Below are positions 51,399-61,027 of a stretch of DNA of 64,000 nucleotides, piece by piece. A program made the translations under genes and the position numbers. The notes below the pieces were generated by a model. That model saw only the letters and a program-made list of their open reading frames with translations. It had not been told where the DNA came from and made no database searches. The stretch comes from Asparagopsis taxiformis. Lineage: Eukaryota; Rhodophyta; Florideophyceae; Bonnemaisoniales; Bonnemaisoniaceae. The stretch's first letter is position 1, and every line of letters begins with the position of its first letter. The stretch lies in contig JALQPE010001823.1 of NCBI GenBank assembly GCA_030407315.1, positions 124,001 to 188,000 on the forward strand. The letters run 5' to 3'.

Positions 51399-54300
51399 AT
51401 GGAAGCAACACATACCGCTCATCCACCCGATCCGTCCCACCGTTCCGATGACCCCCACCGGACTGATCGTGAACCCACCCAACCCGAACAGCAGCAGCAG
51501 CTCACCCGAAATTTGGACCCCGTTGCAATGGACACTCCGACCGAGACCCCGCACGATCTCTTCTGCCTCGCCAAGGAGTTTGAGCTTCGCGGTCGCCTGC
51601 CCGATGCCGCAAATCTCTATCTCAAAGCCGCCATGAATGGCCATCTCTCCGCCATGGTGAGCTATGCCACTCATCTCGTGCAATCCGATGAGCGAACCGC
51701 CTTTGTTTGGTTTCGCGCTGCCGCTGAGCGTGGCGATGCACGTGCATGGTCCGAGCTTGGTCAGTTGCTTGCGCGCGGTCGTTACTTTGAGGTGGATGCA
51801 ATAGATGCTGCTCGATGCTGGAAACGTGCCGCACAGATGGGTGATAATGCAGGCAAGAGCTCACTCGGTCTATGCTACATTCGCGGCTTTGGCGTCAAGC
51901 AGGACGCGGAGAAGGGCGTTGAGATCGTGCGACAGGTCGCTGATGTTCATGGCGATGTGCCAGCAATGAAAAATCTCGCATGGATTTACCGGTATGGCAA
52001 GGGCGTGCCCAAAAATCTGCACCAAGCCGAGTATTGGGACAATCGAGCAAAAAAGCAAGAAAAGATATTGGCGCACATCGCATCCCGCGAACGTGCTTTA
52101 TTCGGAAGAGGTCGTCATACACGCTCGCGCTATAAGAATCGTGAATACGACCCTACGACTACTGCTACTCGGGAGACTATTCGCGATCCTGCTAATACTT
52201 TCGACCGGGAACAAGCAGAGCGTGCGGCACTTGTCAAGCTAGAGGAACGCGCACGCCGTTCTCGCGACCGCGAGGCAAAGACTAAAGCTCTCGTCGAAGC
52301 AGATTTAGAAAGTCGTCTGCGACAAGTCAGCGAGCAATCAGAGCGTCAGGCTCCTCAATATTACGATTCTAAACCTGTTCCCGCTGCGGAGGTTGCGACC
52401 GAAGATTCACGTTTGTCTGCACAGGATACTAGTACGCCTGCTGAACAACCACGTCCCGTGACATTACAACTTCAACCGGAAGTTGTCGCAGAGATTGATA
52501 GCTCACAGCCTGAGGAGCATCACCAGTTTTTGGAAGAACAATACGACACTCCACATGCAGAAGAACCTCTCGAGCTCACTGCTGAAGAAGACAGCCAGGC
52601 TGATCAGCGTGACTCCGAGCCTCGAAGCGAAAAAACAGACAAAGTGGACGCTCCCCAGGAGGAAGACGAAGAGCATTCGCAGCTTATTGCTCAACCTGTA
52701 TTTGAGACGCAGGCTGATACTACTGTTGAATCATCCTTAGGGCCTGAGACACCTGCAACTGACGACCATTCCGCTGAAGTTTCCTCCGCCCCACAAGTTT
52801 TCGCTTCTGACAATCCGTTGTCTGTTGAGGAGAGCAACGCTGAAGCCGTTTCTTCGGAACGTGCACTTCAAGAATTCAAGGCTAAGAGCGAGGAGCCTAA
52901 AGCTGAACTTGGTCAGGCCATCGACAGTTTAAACTTTGTTCCATCTACGAGCGTTTCGGAAATACCAAACACTCAAGAAATACCATTCCTTCCCACTACA
53001 TCATTTCCATCTGTCCAGGCAAGTCAATCACCAAAGGCTGTTCAACAGAAGAATCAATTCTCTGAAGAATTGCGAAGCAGTGAACCTTCCGTTGCTCAGC
53101 GTGCCTTTTCTGAGGATACAGGTGATACGGCGCTATCCTCGGCGATTAACCCCGCAGAGGAACACCCCGACGAAACTTTCCTAACCCCAGACCAGAGCTT
53201 GATTGAAGACGAATCTGTATTCAGTCCGGCTGGTAATTCTTCTCTATTACGTCAGGGCGTTTCCAGCAAGGCAGTTGGTGGTGAGCAACGGAATACAGAA
53301 ATTTTGATTGGCAACAAAGACACCTATCAAAAGACAAACCGAGAGGGTGCAACAGTCGCTGCGCCAACTTCGACAGTAGACCCAACCAATTCCGACCAAG
53401 AGGTGGTAGTCAAAGCAAGTTTCTCGGACAGTGAGCAAGTCGAATCAAAGGCTCATGAAGCTGATGATTTAGCTCAAGCTGCCTCGAAGGGTGAAGAAGA
53501 ACAACTTACAATGCGTAAGGCTGTTTCATACAAGCTCACAAAGACGGCAGAGTACCCTCTCGGTGTAGAATTGGAGCAGAGCCTCGATGAGTTTGAGGAG
53601 GCAGACCTACAAAAATTGTCCTCTGAAGAAGGGGTGCCAGCCCAGGACATGGCACAACAGCTTGTTTACAGTACTGCGGACCAGACTGTAACATGCAAAA
53701 TTACCAAGGCCTCTTCATTTACCCGAGACACAATTCCTGGCGTGCATAATACCGGAGGTATTGGTAACGATGGCGGGTATGGAAACGATGAGCCATCGCT
53801 CGCAAACTTGCAAGAAGCACTATCCCTATACCCAACTAATCCATTGCGGTCAGACTCACAGGTTCCTCTATTCAAGCTCCTGAATATTATTCACAGACTT
53901 CCGCTCACCAACACTGAAGCTTTTAAGCAATTGGAGGAGACTAATGGCTTCTACAAAATTGTCGTCGCTATGCTTGCGCAGAGTGATGACGAATTCTTGC
54001 AAGATGTTGGCCTGCATGCGTTTGTACGAGTGGTACGGGCAACCCCAAGTTCTCAGAGGGAGAGTCTCATCCTAGCATCGTACGCGGAGTGTTACCGAAG
54101 AGCTCAAGGGAATGAAGATGCCGTCATTCCAAAGGGTCCGCTTGGAATAGACGAGACTACGTCTGGTGCAATTCAAGCTATTGTTCAGGCTATGAGATTC
54201 CATGACACTATCCGGCGTGTGCAGCTTGCGGGGTGTGCAGCGCTTGCAGAAGTAGCTGCAGTGTCATCGTCTTGTAGGTCACAGGCCTATGAATATGGTG

Positions 54301-56783
54301 CAATTCCTCTCATCATAGCATGCCTACGTCACCGAAGCACCAAGGCAGCATGCATGGTTCACGAACAAGCGTGTGTTGCCCTCGGTGGTTTCTGTAACGG
54401 GAAAGAAAACTTTGTGTTCAAGGAAGCATTCACAAATGCAGGTGCAGTCCCTGAATTATTGAATGTGCTGCAGCTGTGGGGACATGATGAGAACGATACT
54501 TCTGAATTGCTCACAACAGCTACTAAGAGTTGCTGTTGCGCTATTCGTCACATAACGGATGGTTGCTCAGTAGCAAGTGCTCAGTGTGTCTCATCATTCG
54601 CCTATCATCATCTTGTTCGTGTTATGGTACTTTTCCGATCTGATGTTGCCATGTGTACTCTGGTAGTGTCAGCCTTGACTTCCATCACAAGAAATGCTGG
54701 ATCCATAGCGGAGAAGAAACTAATGGACGCAAAGCCGCTCCCGGAAGTGTTGATCGCAATGAAAACCCATTCAACTCAGCCTTTGTTTGTTCGCAAAGCT
54801 CTCGACTTTATGGAGTCTCTCGGAAACTTCAACTCTATGAAAGAAGAAATTGTTATGGCGGGTGGAATTCCCTTCGCCGCAGATATTGTTCGCCAAGGTG
54901 GTAATGATTCCCTGCTGCTGGAACGAGCATGTGGAGTAGTGGAAAAGTTGTGTCGCACAAATGTGAAGAATCAGGACATTTTTGCAACTCACGAAGGTGT
55001 GGCATCCATTTCACACCTACTGGACACTCACGGTTCCCTTCCTGGTGTTGCGGAGAGAGCATTATTGGCCCTGACAAGTGCATGTGCTAACAATCCAAAG
55101 AATCAAAGAGAAGCAGTAGATGTTGGTGCTTGCGACCAAGTTGTGAAGGTGCTCAGTTCATTTTTCACGAAGAATGCGAAAGTCGTCGCTGCTGCCACCA
55201 ATGCCATGTCGGCATTGGTTGTTCCCAAAAATGCCCCTGTGACGCAGACTTTTGCACAACTCAAGGCACCAGAGCTAGTAGTTCGAGCAATGAAACGTCA
55301 TCCAGATAATGTGATGGTTCAAGAAAATGGAAGTGCTGCGATCGCTTCGTTCTGTGAAGCTGACCCCAGGGTAACTTCTATGTTGCTCAAGTCTGGCATT
55401 TCGAGTGTTCTGGTTGTTGCTTTGCAAAGATACCTGCATAAGCAAGCAGCTGTGCTTCAAATTGTGAGAGCAATGCGAGCAATCTCCAATGAGGCTTCAG
55501 AAGATTCCTATCGCTTCAAGTCCAAGCTTTTGACCGATCGTTCCAATGAATCTTCCTTGTCTGAAATATTCCACACGGCTCTGTCGCATCACAAGAAATC
55601 GCTTCCCGAGACGGGCAATGTTATCATCAGTATTTGTGCGACGATAAATAGACTATGCATGAGGTCAGTGGCGTTCAAGAATGAAGTCGGGAAGGACGGT
55701 ATTGTTGAGGAGTTGAAGCTTCTCGTGGAGAAGACCTCAGAGTATAAGGAGCTCGGTGCTCTCCAACCTGTACTTGCAACGATATGCACCCTTGTATTGG
55801 ACTCGGAGGAGAACAAGAATCGGTTCCATACGGCTGGTGGTGTGGAGGCTATTCTCAAAGTGATGCAGCAGTGGAAGAGTGACACATATGTCTTGGAGCA
55901 CTGTTGTGCTGCTTTGCGCTATTCTTGCAATGACCACTTTGGGAACTGTGATGAAGTCAAAACACACAATGGAGTTCGCAGCATTCTTGGAGTTATGGAA
56001 CTTCATCCGGAAAATGTCAATGTATCACTATGGTGTTGTTTGACACTAGCAGATCTCTGCAAGGGAGATGAGGCGCTGCAGTCCTCCCCGAATGTGGTGC
56101 AGGGCATTCGAAAGGCTGTAAGTGCAATGTCGCTGTTCTCGTCCAACAGCAGGTTTCTGGCTAGTGCATGCGAATTTTTGCGGGCTGCTTCTGTGGACAA
56201 TCCTGAGAATCAAGAGAGGATTGTTCGTCTTGGAGGTAGAACAGCCATGGTGAAGGCAATGGAGACTCATCCAGGCGACAATAACTTGACGGAATCTGCC
56301 GCTTATGCCTTGCTACAGATTCAGGATATTCAGTATCCCCGTCAATCAGTAGATAGCCAGCCATCAGAGGGCCTTGTTAAGAGGCTAAGTCGTGACTTGC
56401 GGCGTTCTGGATCCACCTCTCATCGCTCTCGCATGGAGAGAAGTGGAGGCTCTGGCTTGAGTGGGCTTTTGGGAAGGAAATCGCGATCCTTCTCCTCGAA
56501 GAGAAGGCCATCGCAAGACCACTTAGAGGATGCGTTAAGTCAAACAGGCCTAGAGGAGACTCAACCCTCAAGGCCATCACTTCGTAATTTTGCTCGCGTT
56601 GGGAAGAGGCGTTCGCGGCGAAGAGGTCGTCACTCCAGGCTAGATGAGGTTGATGATGAAGACGAGTTTGACGGAGCCCCGATTGATCATGAACCGTTTA
56701 GAGAAGGTGCTGATGATGGATACGGTGAGTTTGATGACGAGGAAGACACTTCTCAGAATGTTCCAGATCCGCAAATGGATTAG
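51399..56783 (+). CDS. Giant Sel1-repeat plus Armadillo-repeat protein
   Basis: 1794 aa, single exon. After a Pro/Gln/Thr-rich start, Sel1-like repeats (about 50-225) show AANLYLKAAMNGHLSAMVSYA, AWSELGQLLARGRY and SSLGLCYIRGFGVKQDAEKGV-type units. A charged, Glu/Ser/Thr-rich disordered stretch follows (about 228-795). Then come many Armadillo-like helical repeats (about 800-1645; for example GGVEAILKVMQQWKSD, CCAALRYSCND, NVSLWCCLTLADLC). The end has a basic Ser/Arg-rich patch and an acidic tail. Both repeat types are protein-binding scaffolds. The architecture suggests a large adaptor, perhaps in ubiquitin or vesicle pathways, but no function can be assigned. Confidence 0.88.
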   Translation: MEATHTAHPPDPSHRSDDPHRTDREPTQPEQQQQLTRNLDPVAMDTPTETPHDLFCLAKEFELRGRLPDAANLYLKAAMNGHLSAMVSYATHLVQSDERTAFVWFRAAAERGDARAWSELGQLLARGRYFEVDAIDAARCWKRAAQMGDNAGKSSLGLCYIRGFGVKQDAEKGVEIVRQVADVHGDVPAMKNLAWIYRYGKGVPKNLHQAEYWDNRAKKQEKILAHIASRERALFGRGRHTRSRYKNREYDPTTTATRETIRDPANTFDREQAERAALVKLEERARRSRDREAKTKALVEADLESRLRQVSEQSERQAPQYYDSKPVPAAEVATEDSRLSAQDTSTPAEQPRPVTLQLQPEVVAEIDSSQPEEHHQFLEEQYDTPHAEEPLELTAEEDSQADQRDSEPRSEKTDKVDAPQEEDEEHSQLIAQPVFETQADTTVESSLGPETPATDDHSAEVSSAPQVFASDNPLSVEESNAEAVSSERALQEFKAKSEEPKAELGQAIDSLNFVPSTSVSEIPNTQEIPFLPTTSFPSVQASQSPKAVQQKNQFSEELRSSEPSVAQRAFSEDTGDTALSSAINPAEEHPDETFLTPDQSLIEDESVFSPAGNSSLLRQGVSSKAVGGEQRNTEILIGNKDTYQKTNREGATVAAPTSTVDPTNSDQEVVVKASFSDSEQVESKAHEADDLAQAASKGEEEQLTMRKAVSYKLTKTAEYPLGVELEQSLDEFEEADLQKLSSEEGVPAQDMAQQLVYSTADQTVTCKITKASSFTRDTIPGVHNTGGIGNDGGYGNDEPSLANLQEALSLYPTNPLRSDSQVPLFKLLNIIHRLPLTNTEAFKQLEETNGFYKIVVAMLAQSDDEFLQDVGLHAFVRVVRATPSSQRESLILASYAECYRRAQGNEDAVIPKGPLGIDETTSGAIQAIVQAMRFHDTIRRVQLAGCAALAEVAAVSSSCRSQAYEYGAIPLIIACLRHRSTKAACMVHEQACVALGGFCNGKENFVFKEAFTNAGAVPELLNVLQLWGHDENDTSELLTTATKSCCCAIRHITDGCSVASAQCVSSFAYHHLVRVMVLFRSDVAMCTLVVSALTSITRNAGSIAEKKLMDAKPLPEVLIAMKTHSTQPLFVRKALDFMESLGNFNSMKEEIVMAGGIPFAADIVRQGGNDSLLLERACGVVEKLCRTNVKNQDIFATHEGVASISHLLDTHGSLPGVAERALLALTSACANNPKNQREAVDVGACDQVVKVLSSFFTKNAKVVAAATNAMSALVVPKNAPVTQTFAQLKAPELVVRAMKRHPDNVMVQENGSAAIASFCEADPRVTSMLLKSGISSVLVVALQRYLHKQAAVLQIVRAMRAISNEASEDSYRFKSKLLTDRSNESSLSEIFHTALSHHKKSLPETGNVIISICATINRLCMRSVAFKNEVGKDGIVEELKLLVEKTSEYKELGALQPVLATICTLVLDSEENKNRFHTAGGVEAILKVMQQWKSDTYVLEHCCAALRYSCNDHFGNCDEVKTHNGVRSILGVMELHPENVNVSLWCCLTLADLCKGDEALQSSPNVVQGIRKAVSAMSLFSSNSRFLASACEFLRAASVDNPENQERIVRLGGRTAMVKAMETHPGDNNLTESAAYALLQIQDIQYPRQSVDSQPSEGLVKRLSRDLRRSGSTSHRSRMERSGGSGLSGLLGRKSRSFSSKRRPSQDHLEDALSQTGLEETQPSRPSLRNFARVGKRRSRRRGRHSRLDEVDDEDEFDGAPIDHEPFREGADDGYGEFDDEEDTSQNVPDPQMD

Positions 56784-57049
56784 GATCTGATTGAAACAGG
56801 CGCTCTAGGCCTACAAACCCCCTGTAACTAGTACCCTATCGATATGAGTTTGTCTCTAGCATATGAGGAAAAGTTGGCGCACTTTGTCGAACTGTGGCAT
56901 CAACCATGACCTGCTATTCTTGTCCACGCACCCGATTCATGAAATCTATGTAAAGTAAACGTACAATGTCTCTGAGGACTTGAAGAGAGTGATCCCAAGA
57001 CTGCTACCTAAAACACAATTGACGAGCTGCCGTATGCGTGTGATTCCGT

Positions 57050-58705
57050 TTAAAAGTTGACGTTGAAGCTCAATCCTAAGTTACCCGGGCCGACACCCGA
57101 AGTGAACCCTGCTGGCCCCAGAAGCGTTGACGATTCATCGGGTACCATCGACACTTGCAAGTTTGTCCGCCCTTGCTGGTAAGCGAGAGATAGGTTGACA
57201 TTCGAGTCCGGCGGTCTGTAGGCGGCACCTACATTCCATTGACCGACGCCTCCACCCATTGCTTGCTGTTGAACTGCCTGCATTTGCGCATGCTGAAGCC
57301 TCAAAAACTGTATCGCCTTTGACTGCTGTTCACTAGCCGTTACCTGTGTATTACGCAATTTGCGTTGCTGCGATGCAATTTCGGTCATCATGTTTTGCAA
57401 GTCGACACGTTCTGTTTCAAAAGTCCACCCGCTTCCCTGTCGAACGCTTGCTTCTGCTTCCTTGACAAACGAATCCACGGCTTTGTAGAGGGCAAAGTCA
57501 GCTGGAATCTCTTCATTGATGAAGGTCTTGAACGCTGTCAACGCTTCGCGGGCCAAAATGGCAATGTTTTTCATGAAGACACTCATGAGGCCTGTGTCTA
57601 TAATTGCCTCTAGTTCCCGTCTCTTCCGTTCGTAGACGGGTTCATCTGCAAAATCCGTTGTCTCCACATCATATTCCTGTAAAAACCTATTCACGATGAC
57701 ATCGCACTTCTCGCCTAGACCTTGTACCTTTGTTCCTTCTTCTACAACGTCTAATAGATCACCGATTTCGCCAGAAGCTTCACTCAACTTCTGTGAGAAT
57801 ACCTCATCGCATCGAAAGGCTGCAACTATGGCAAAATCCTCACCCCCATAGAAATCATCGGCGCCTCTCTCGGCGACGGAATCAATGGGTGGTAGGGTGG
57901 CATTGGCCAAGGACTCCCACACTGTTGTAGCGTAAACAGCAAAGCCATCCGCTGGAATTTGCCGCGAATGTTCAGGACCGCACAAAGTACCATTGAGGAT
58001 TAAGCTACGTAGCTGCGAAACGCTGGAATTAAACTGGTCTGCGCGATGACGAATATGCGGAAAAACATAGACATGCAAATCAATAAGCTCATCGAGAGCG
58101 GTGCCACCTGCACCAACAGGCAAGCCTGTTTCCAGGGCGACGTCTGCCCAAAGATCATCGGCATCACTACGAATCATGGATTCAAGTGTGCGAGTACGGT
58201 CTTGGGATTCATCATCGGCGTCACGAACTGCGATGATGAGCACAGTACGGGCTAGCGAGCCGTCCACCAATGAGGCAGCGCAGGTATGCAATATGGAGCG
58301 AAGGAGAGCATAGGCAGCGGAATCGAGTCGACATGCGTCGTGATACCAAAGATTGAGCACAATGACGTCGGAGAGGGAGGCCACAAAGGCGGCAGCACGG
58401 GAGGCGAAGAGCTTACCATTGCGGCCGCGGGAGCGAGCATCTGCTCCTTCGACGTCGAGAATGAGCGTTTGCGGGTCGGCGTCAAGCAGTTGTGCTTGGA
58501 TGCCGCGCGTTGTGGCGGTGCCCAATTCGCTCGCCACGGGGAACTGGGTGGCGAAGAGGGCGTTGGCGAGGGTGGACTTGCCGGAGGCCTGGGGACCGGT
58601 GATGGAAATGACGAGGGGCGGTGCGTCGGATGGGGCGGTCGAAGGGAACCATGTGTCAGGAGCGGCGAGCTCGGCTGCTTCTGAAAGAATTGGGACGGGA
58701 GGCAT
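57050..58705 (-). CDS. RHD3/Sey1-like dynamin-family GTPase without membrane anchor
   Basis: 551 aa, single exon. The GTPase domain has a P-loop ISITGPQASGKSTLANALF (Lys43), switch I TATTRGIQ, G3 LILDVEGADARSRG and the G4-like IIAVRDAD. VLNLWYHDACRLDSAAYALL matches the RHD3/Sey1 family helix. RHD3, Sey1 and atlastins fuse ER tubules and have about 550-870 residues, ending in a helical bundle and a transmembrane hairpin. Here a helical region (about 270-470) is followed by Gln/Met-rich and beta-like Gly/Asn/Leu-rich segments, with no transmembrane segment. It is therefore probably soluble or peripherally bound. Convergent with the Sel1-Armadillo gene. Confidence 0.85.
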   Translation of the reverse strand: MPPVPILSEAAELAAPDTWFPSTAPSDAPPLVISITGPQASGKSTLANALFATQFPVASELGTATTRGIQAQLLDADPQTLILDVEGADARSRGRNGKLFASRAAAFVASLSDVIVLNLWYHDACRLDSAAYALLRSILHTCAASLVDGSLARTVLIIAVRDADDESQDRTRTLESMIRSDADDLWADVALETGLPVGAGGTALDELIDLHVYVFPHIRHRADQFNSSVSQLRSLILNGTLCGPEHSRQIPADGFAVYATTVWESLANATLPPIDSVAERGADDFYGGEDFAIVAAFRCDEVFSQKLSEASGEIGDLLDVVEEGTKVQGLGEKCDVIVNRFLQEYDVETTDFADEPVYERKRRELEAIIDTGLMSVFMKNIAILAREALTAFKTFINEEIPADFALYKAVDSFVKEAEASVRQGSGWTFETERVDLQNMMTEIASQQRKLRNTQVTASEQQSKAIQFLRLQHAQMQAVQQQAMGGGVGQWNVGAAYRPPDSNVNLSLAYQQGRTNLQVSMVPDESSTLLGPAGFTSGVGPGNLGLSFNVNF

Positions 58706-59117
58706 GACGAGTCGAGATGGGCAGGTGCAGTGGTATTTGGCGGATGGAATCAGTTGTTCATACAGAAGTGTTGCTGTGCAGGTTAAAGATGGCGCAACGC
58801 GACGAAAGTGGAAATGGGAGCGAGCGAGTGCAGGAGGTTAGCGCTATGACTCTTTCGATGGCACCGATCGTACTTGAATCACATCGACGATGTTAGCAGA
58901 TCTCGGCCCGCCCTTCTAGGGTCGGTCCGTCAAATTGCCTGCTTCTCTGCCCCGCGGGTCGCTCATTTTCCGCCAATGTGTACCTAATTTCTTCCCATTT
59001 TCTTTGGAAATGACGCACGCACGCGCACTCGGCGCGATGCGTGCCGTTCGACCAACACGTGGAATAATCCAATTTCGCCATCCCGCCTGCATCTTTTCCA
59101 TGACGTGACCACCCGCA
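58706..59117. other. Divergent promoter region (GTPase / MAT1-like)
   Basis: 412 nt. Searched in all plus frames for a RING-finger exon of the MAT1-like gene; none was found. A CAG at about 59138-59140 just inside the MAT1 frame could in principle be a splice acceptor. Confidence 0.5.
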
Positions 59118-59876
59118 ATGCCCGAACACAACTCAAACGCAGACTTTGAAGATGATCGTCCCTACCTCAACAAGGAGGCGCAGACTCGTCGCCACTATCT
59201 CCGCTGGTTCAATAAGCGTCGCGAAGACTTTGAATCCGACATCCTCTACGACAATTATCTAGAAATGGTGGAGGACATCATTTTCAATGTGGTCAACAAC
59301 ATCGATGTTGAAAAAACAAAGGCACGCGTGGAAAAGTATCGTCGTGAAAATCACGATCTCATCGGACAAAACCATGCCAAACGACTCGAAGAAGATCGTC
59401 TCGCAGCCGAGCGCGTCTCAATGGCCGAGCGCAATCGCATTACACGTCTCGCCGAACTGCGCGAACAGGATCGAAAACTCGAGCTGGAAAAAATCGCCGC
59501 TAGAAGGCAGGCAGAAGCAGAGGAACTCTTACGCGTCGCCAAAGGCGATCACGTGCTTGAAAAGCTCAAGAGACGCCAGGCTAAGGACGAGAAGAAGAGA
59601 CGTAAGAAGGAGGCTGCTGCTGCGCGAGCGGCTGAAGAAGCGGCCAAACCAGACTTTCGTCCCGTATGGTATGGTCCCGCTTTTCCGACCGCTCTGCCCG
59701 TGCCCGTTGGTACAGCCAACATTTCTGATGATCAGAGACCGCAGGAGGATGACAAACAAATCGACCATAACAAGGCTGCTAGTGCTGCAGGATTTCGTCA
59801 ACAGTACGTCTATGATCGCGCTTTACTCGAATTTGAACAATCGCTTTCTTTGCTGCAGCTGCGAGATAAACAATAG
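59118..59876 (+). CDS. MAT1: MAT1-like CDK-activating kinase/TFIIH subunit lacking the RING finger
   Basis: 252 aa, single exon. Residues about 10-85 match the MAT1 segment that follows the RING: FEDDRPYLNKEAQTRR, LRWFNKRREDFESD, YLEMVEDIIFNVVNNIDVEK and YRRENHDLIGQNHAKR. A long charged coiled coil follows (about 85-175) and a C-terminal region with FRPVWYGPAFPTALPVPVG, corresponding in place to the Cdk7/cyclin H-binding end. MAT1 assembles Cdk7-cyclin H and links it to TFIIH through the RING and coiled coil. Human MAT1 has 309 residues beginning with a C3HC4 RING; here the protein starts just past where the RING would end. Upstream DNA has no RING-coding frame. Confidence 0.8.
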   Translation: MPEHNSNADFEDDRPYLNKEAQTRRHYLRWFNKRREDFESDILYDNYLEMVEDIIFNVVNNIDVEKTKARVEKYRRENHDLIGQNHAKRLEEDRLAAERVSMAERNRITRLAELREQDRKLELEKIAARRQAEAEELLRVAKGDHVLEKLKRRQAKDEKKRRKKEAAAARAAEEAAKPDFRPVWYGPAFPTALPVPVGTANISDDQRPQEDDKQIDHNKAASAAGFRQQYVYDRALLEFEQSLSLLQLRDKQ

Positions 59877-61027
59877 AGATGGTGTTGAATTTGTAATTTG
59901 CTTCGTAGAAATGGGCTGGAAACACGACTTGGTAGTAGCGTGAGATGTGGAAACGTGCGATTACGTCATTGTCCCAGGTTGCGCAAGAGTGGAAAAATAA
60001 GAGGGCGTGGATGCAACCCATTGCAGTTGAGTGACATGTCAGATATATAGTAGTCGAGAACAATTTGTGGCTGAAGGTAAGCGTCATGGAGACTCGTTAC
60101 TCGTGCTATGATTCACGAAATTGTACATTTCATGACTACGTGTGAACAGCTTGGAACTATTGTTTCGAAGCAGCTACACAGCACGAAGATGGCAACTATA
60201 ACACTATGAGCATTTTGCGGCCGACGTAATCTCATGACAAGCATCGAGACGATCCTCTACAGTAATGTCGTTGTGCGACTGTAAGTGGAACACAATGTGA
60301 TGACAACCGATTGATACGTTGAGCAATGGACAACTCTGATCTGCAGATCTGCGCATCTGTACTTTGCGATACTTGAACGCAACGGAAACAAGTAAAGCAT
60401 CACACGGTCCGGAGATGACAAAACGGGAGCATCCAGATACGCTGGCCCGTGCAAAATACTTTTCGAAACCTATTTTTGAATGTGTGAAATCTTGCACCAT
60501 TCAATGCGCCACCAACACGATTTACGATCTGATAATATCTGCAAAGCTAGAATAGTAGTAATAATTTTGCATGCTCAATAGATTTTCCACGTGAATGGTA
60601 GCTGTCACACGACAAGCGTGGCGTGAAATTCATATCTTCCATCCGCAACAGGACGGGCCAAATCACACCACCCACTCCATATCTCCGCAGACACTGCACT
60701 TTGATAGGCAGTCATGCCATCAATCTGGTGTCGCCAAGTGTTCTCACGACAAAACTACCACTCACATCGCTGTTTCCGCACATGTCAAATAGTGGTGTGC
60801 TGGAAGCCGCAAGAAACCTGCTCTCTGTTGGCCCATTGCAATGACCTGCTGACAGAGTACATATGAGGCTGCCAGAAAACGTCGCCATATGCTCTTCATT
60901 CGACAAACGCATTAATCTCCCAACCGTGCTTCCATTTCATCGCTCTCCCAACTATCATTCACCCGATCTGCCGATCGCTTCACATTCCCACCATCCAACC
61001 TCTATTTACTCTTCGACAACTTCCAAG
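59877..61027. other. Intergenic region (MAT1 / F-box)
   Basis: 1151 nt between tandem genes. Short frames on both strands without similarity. From about 60900 the sequence is C/T/A-rich and is probably the F-box gene leader. Confidence 0.5.
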
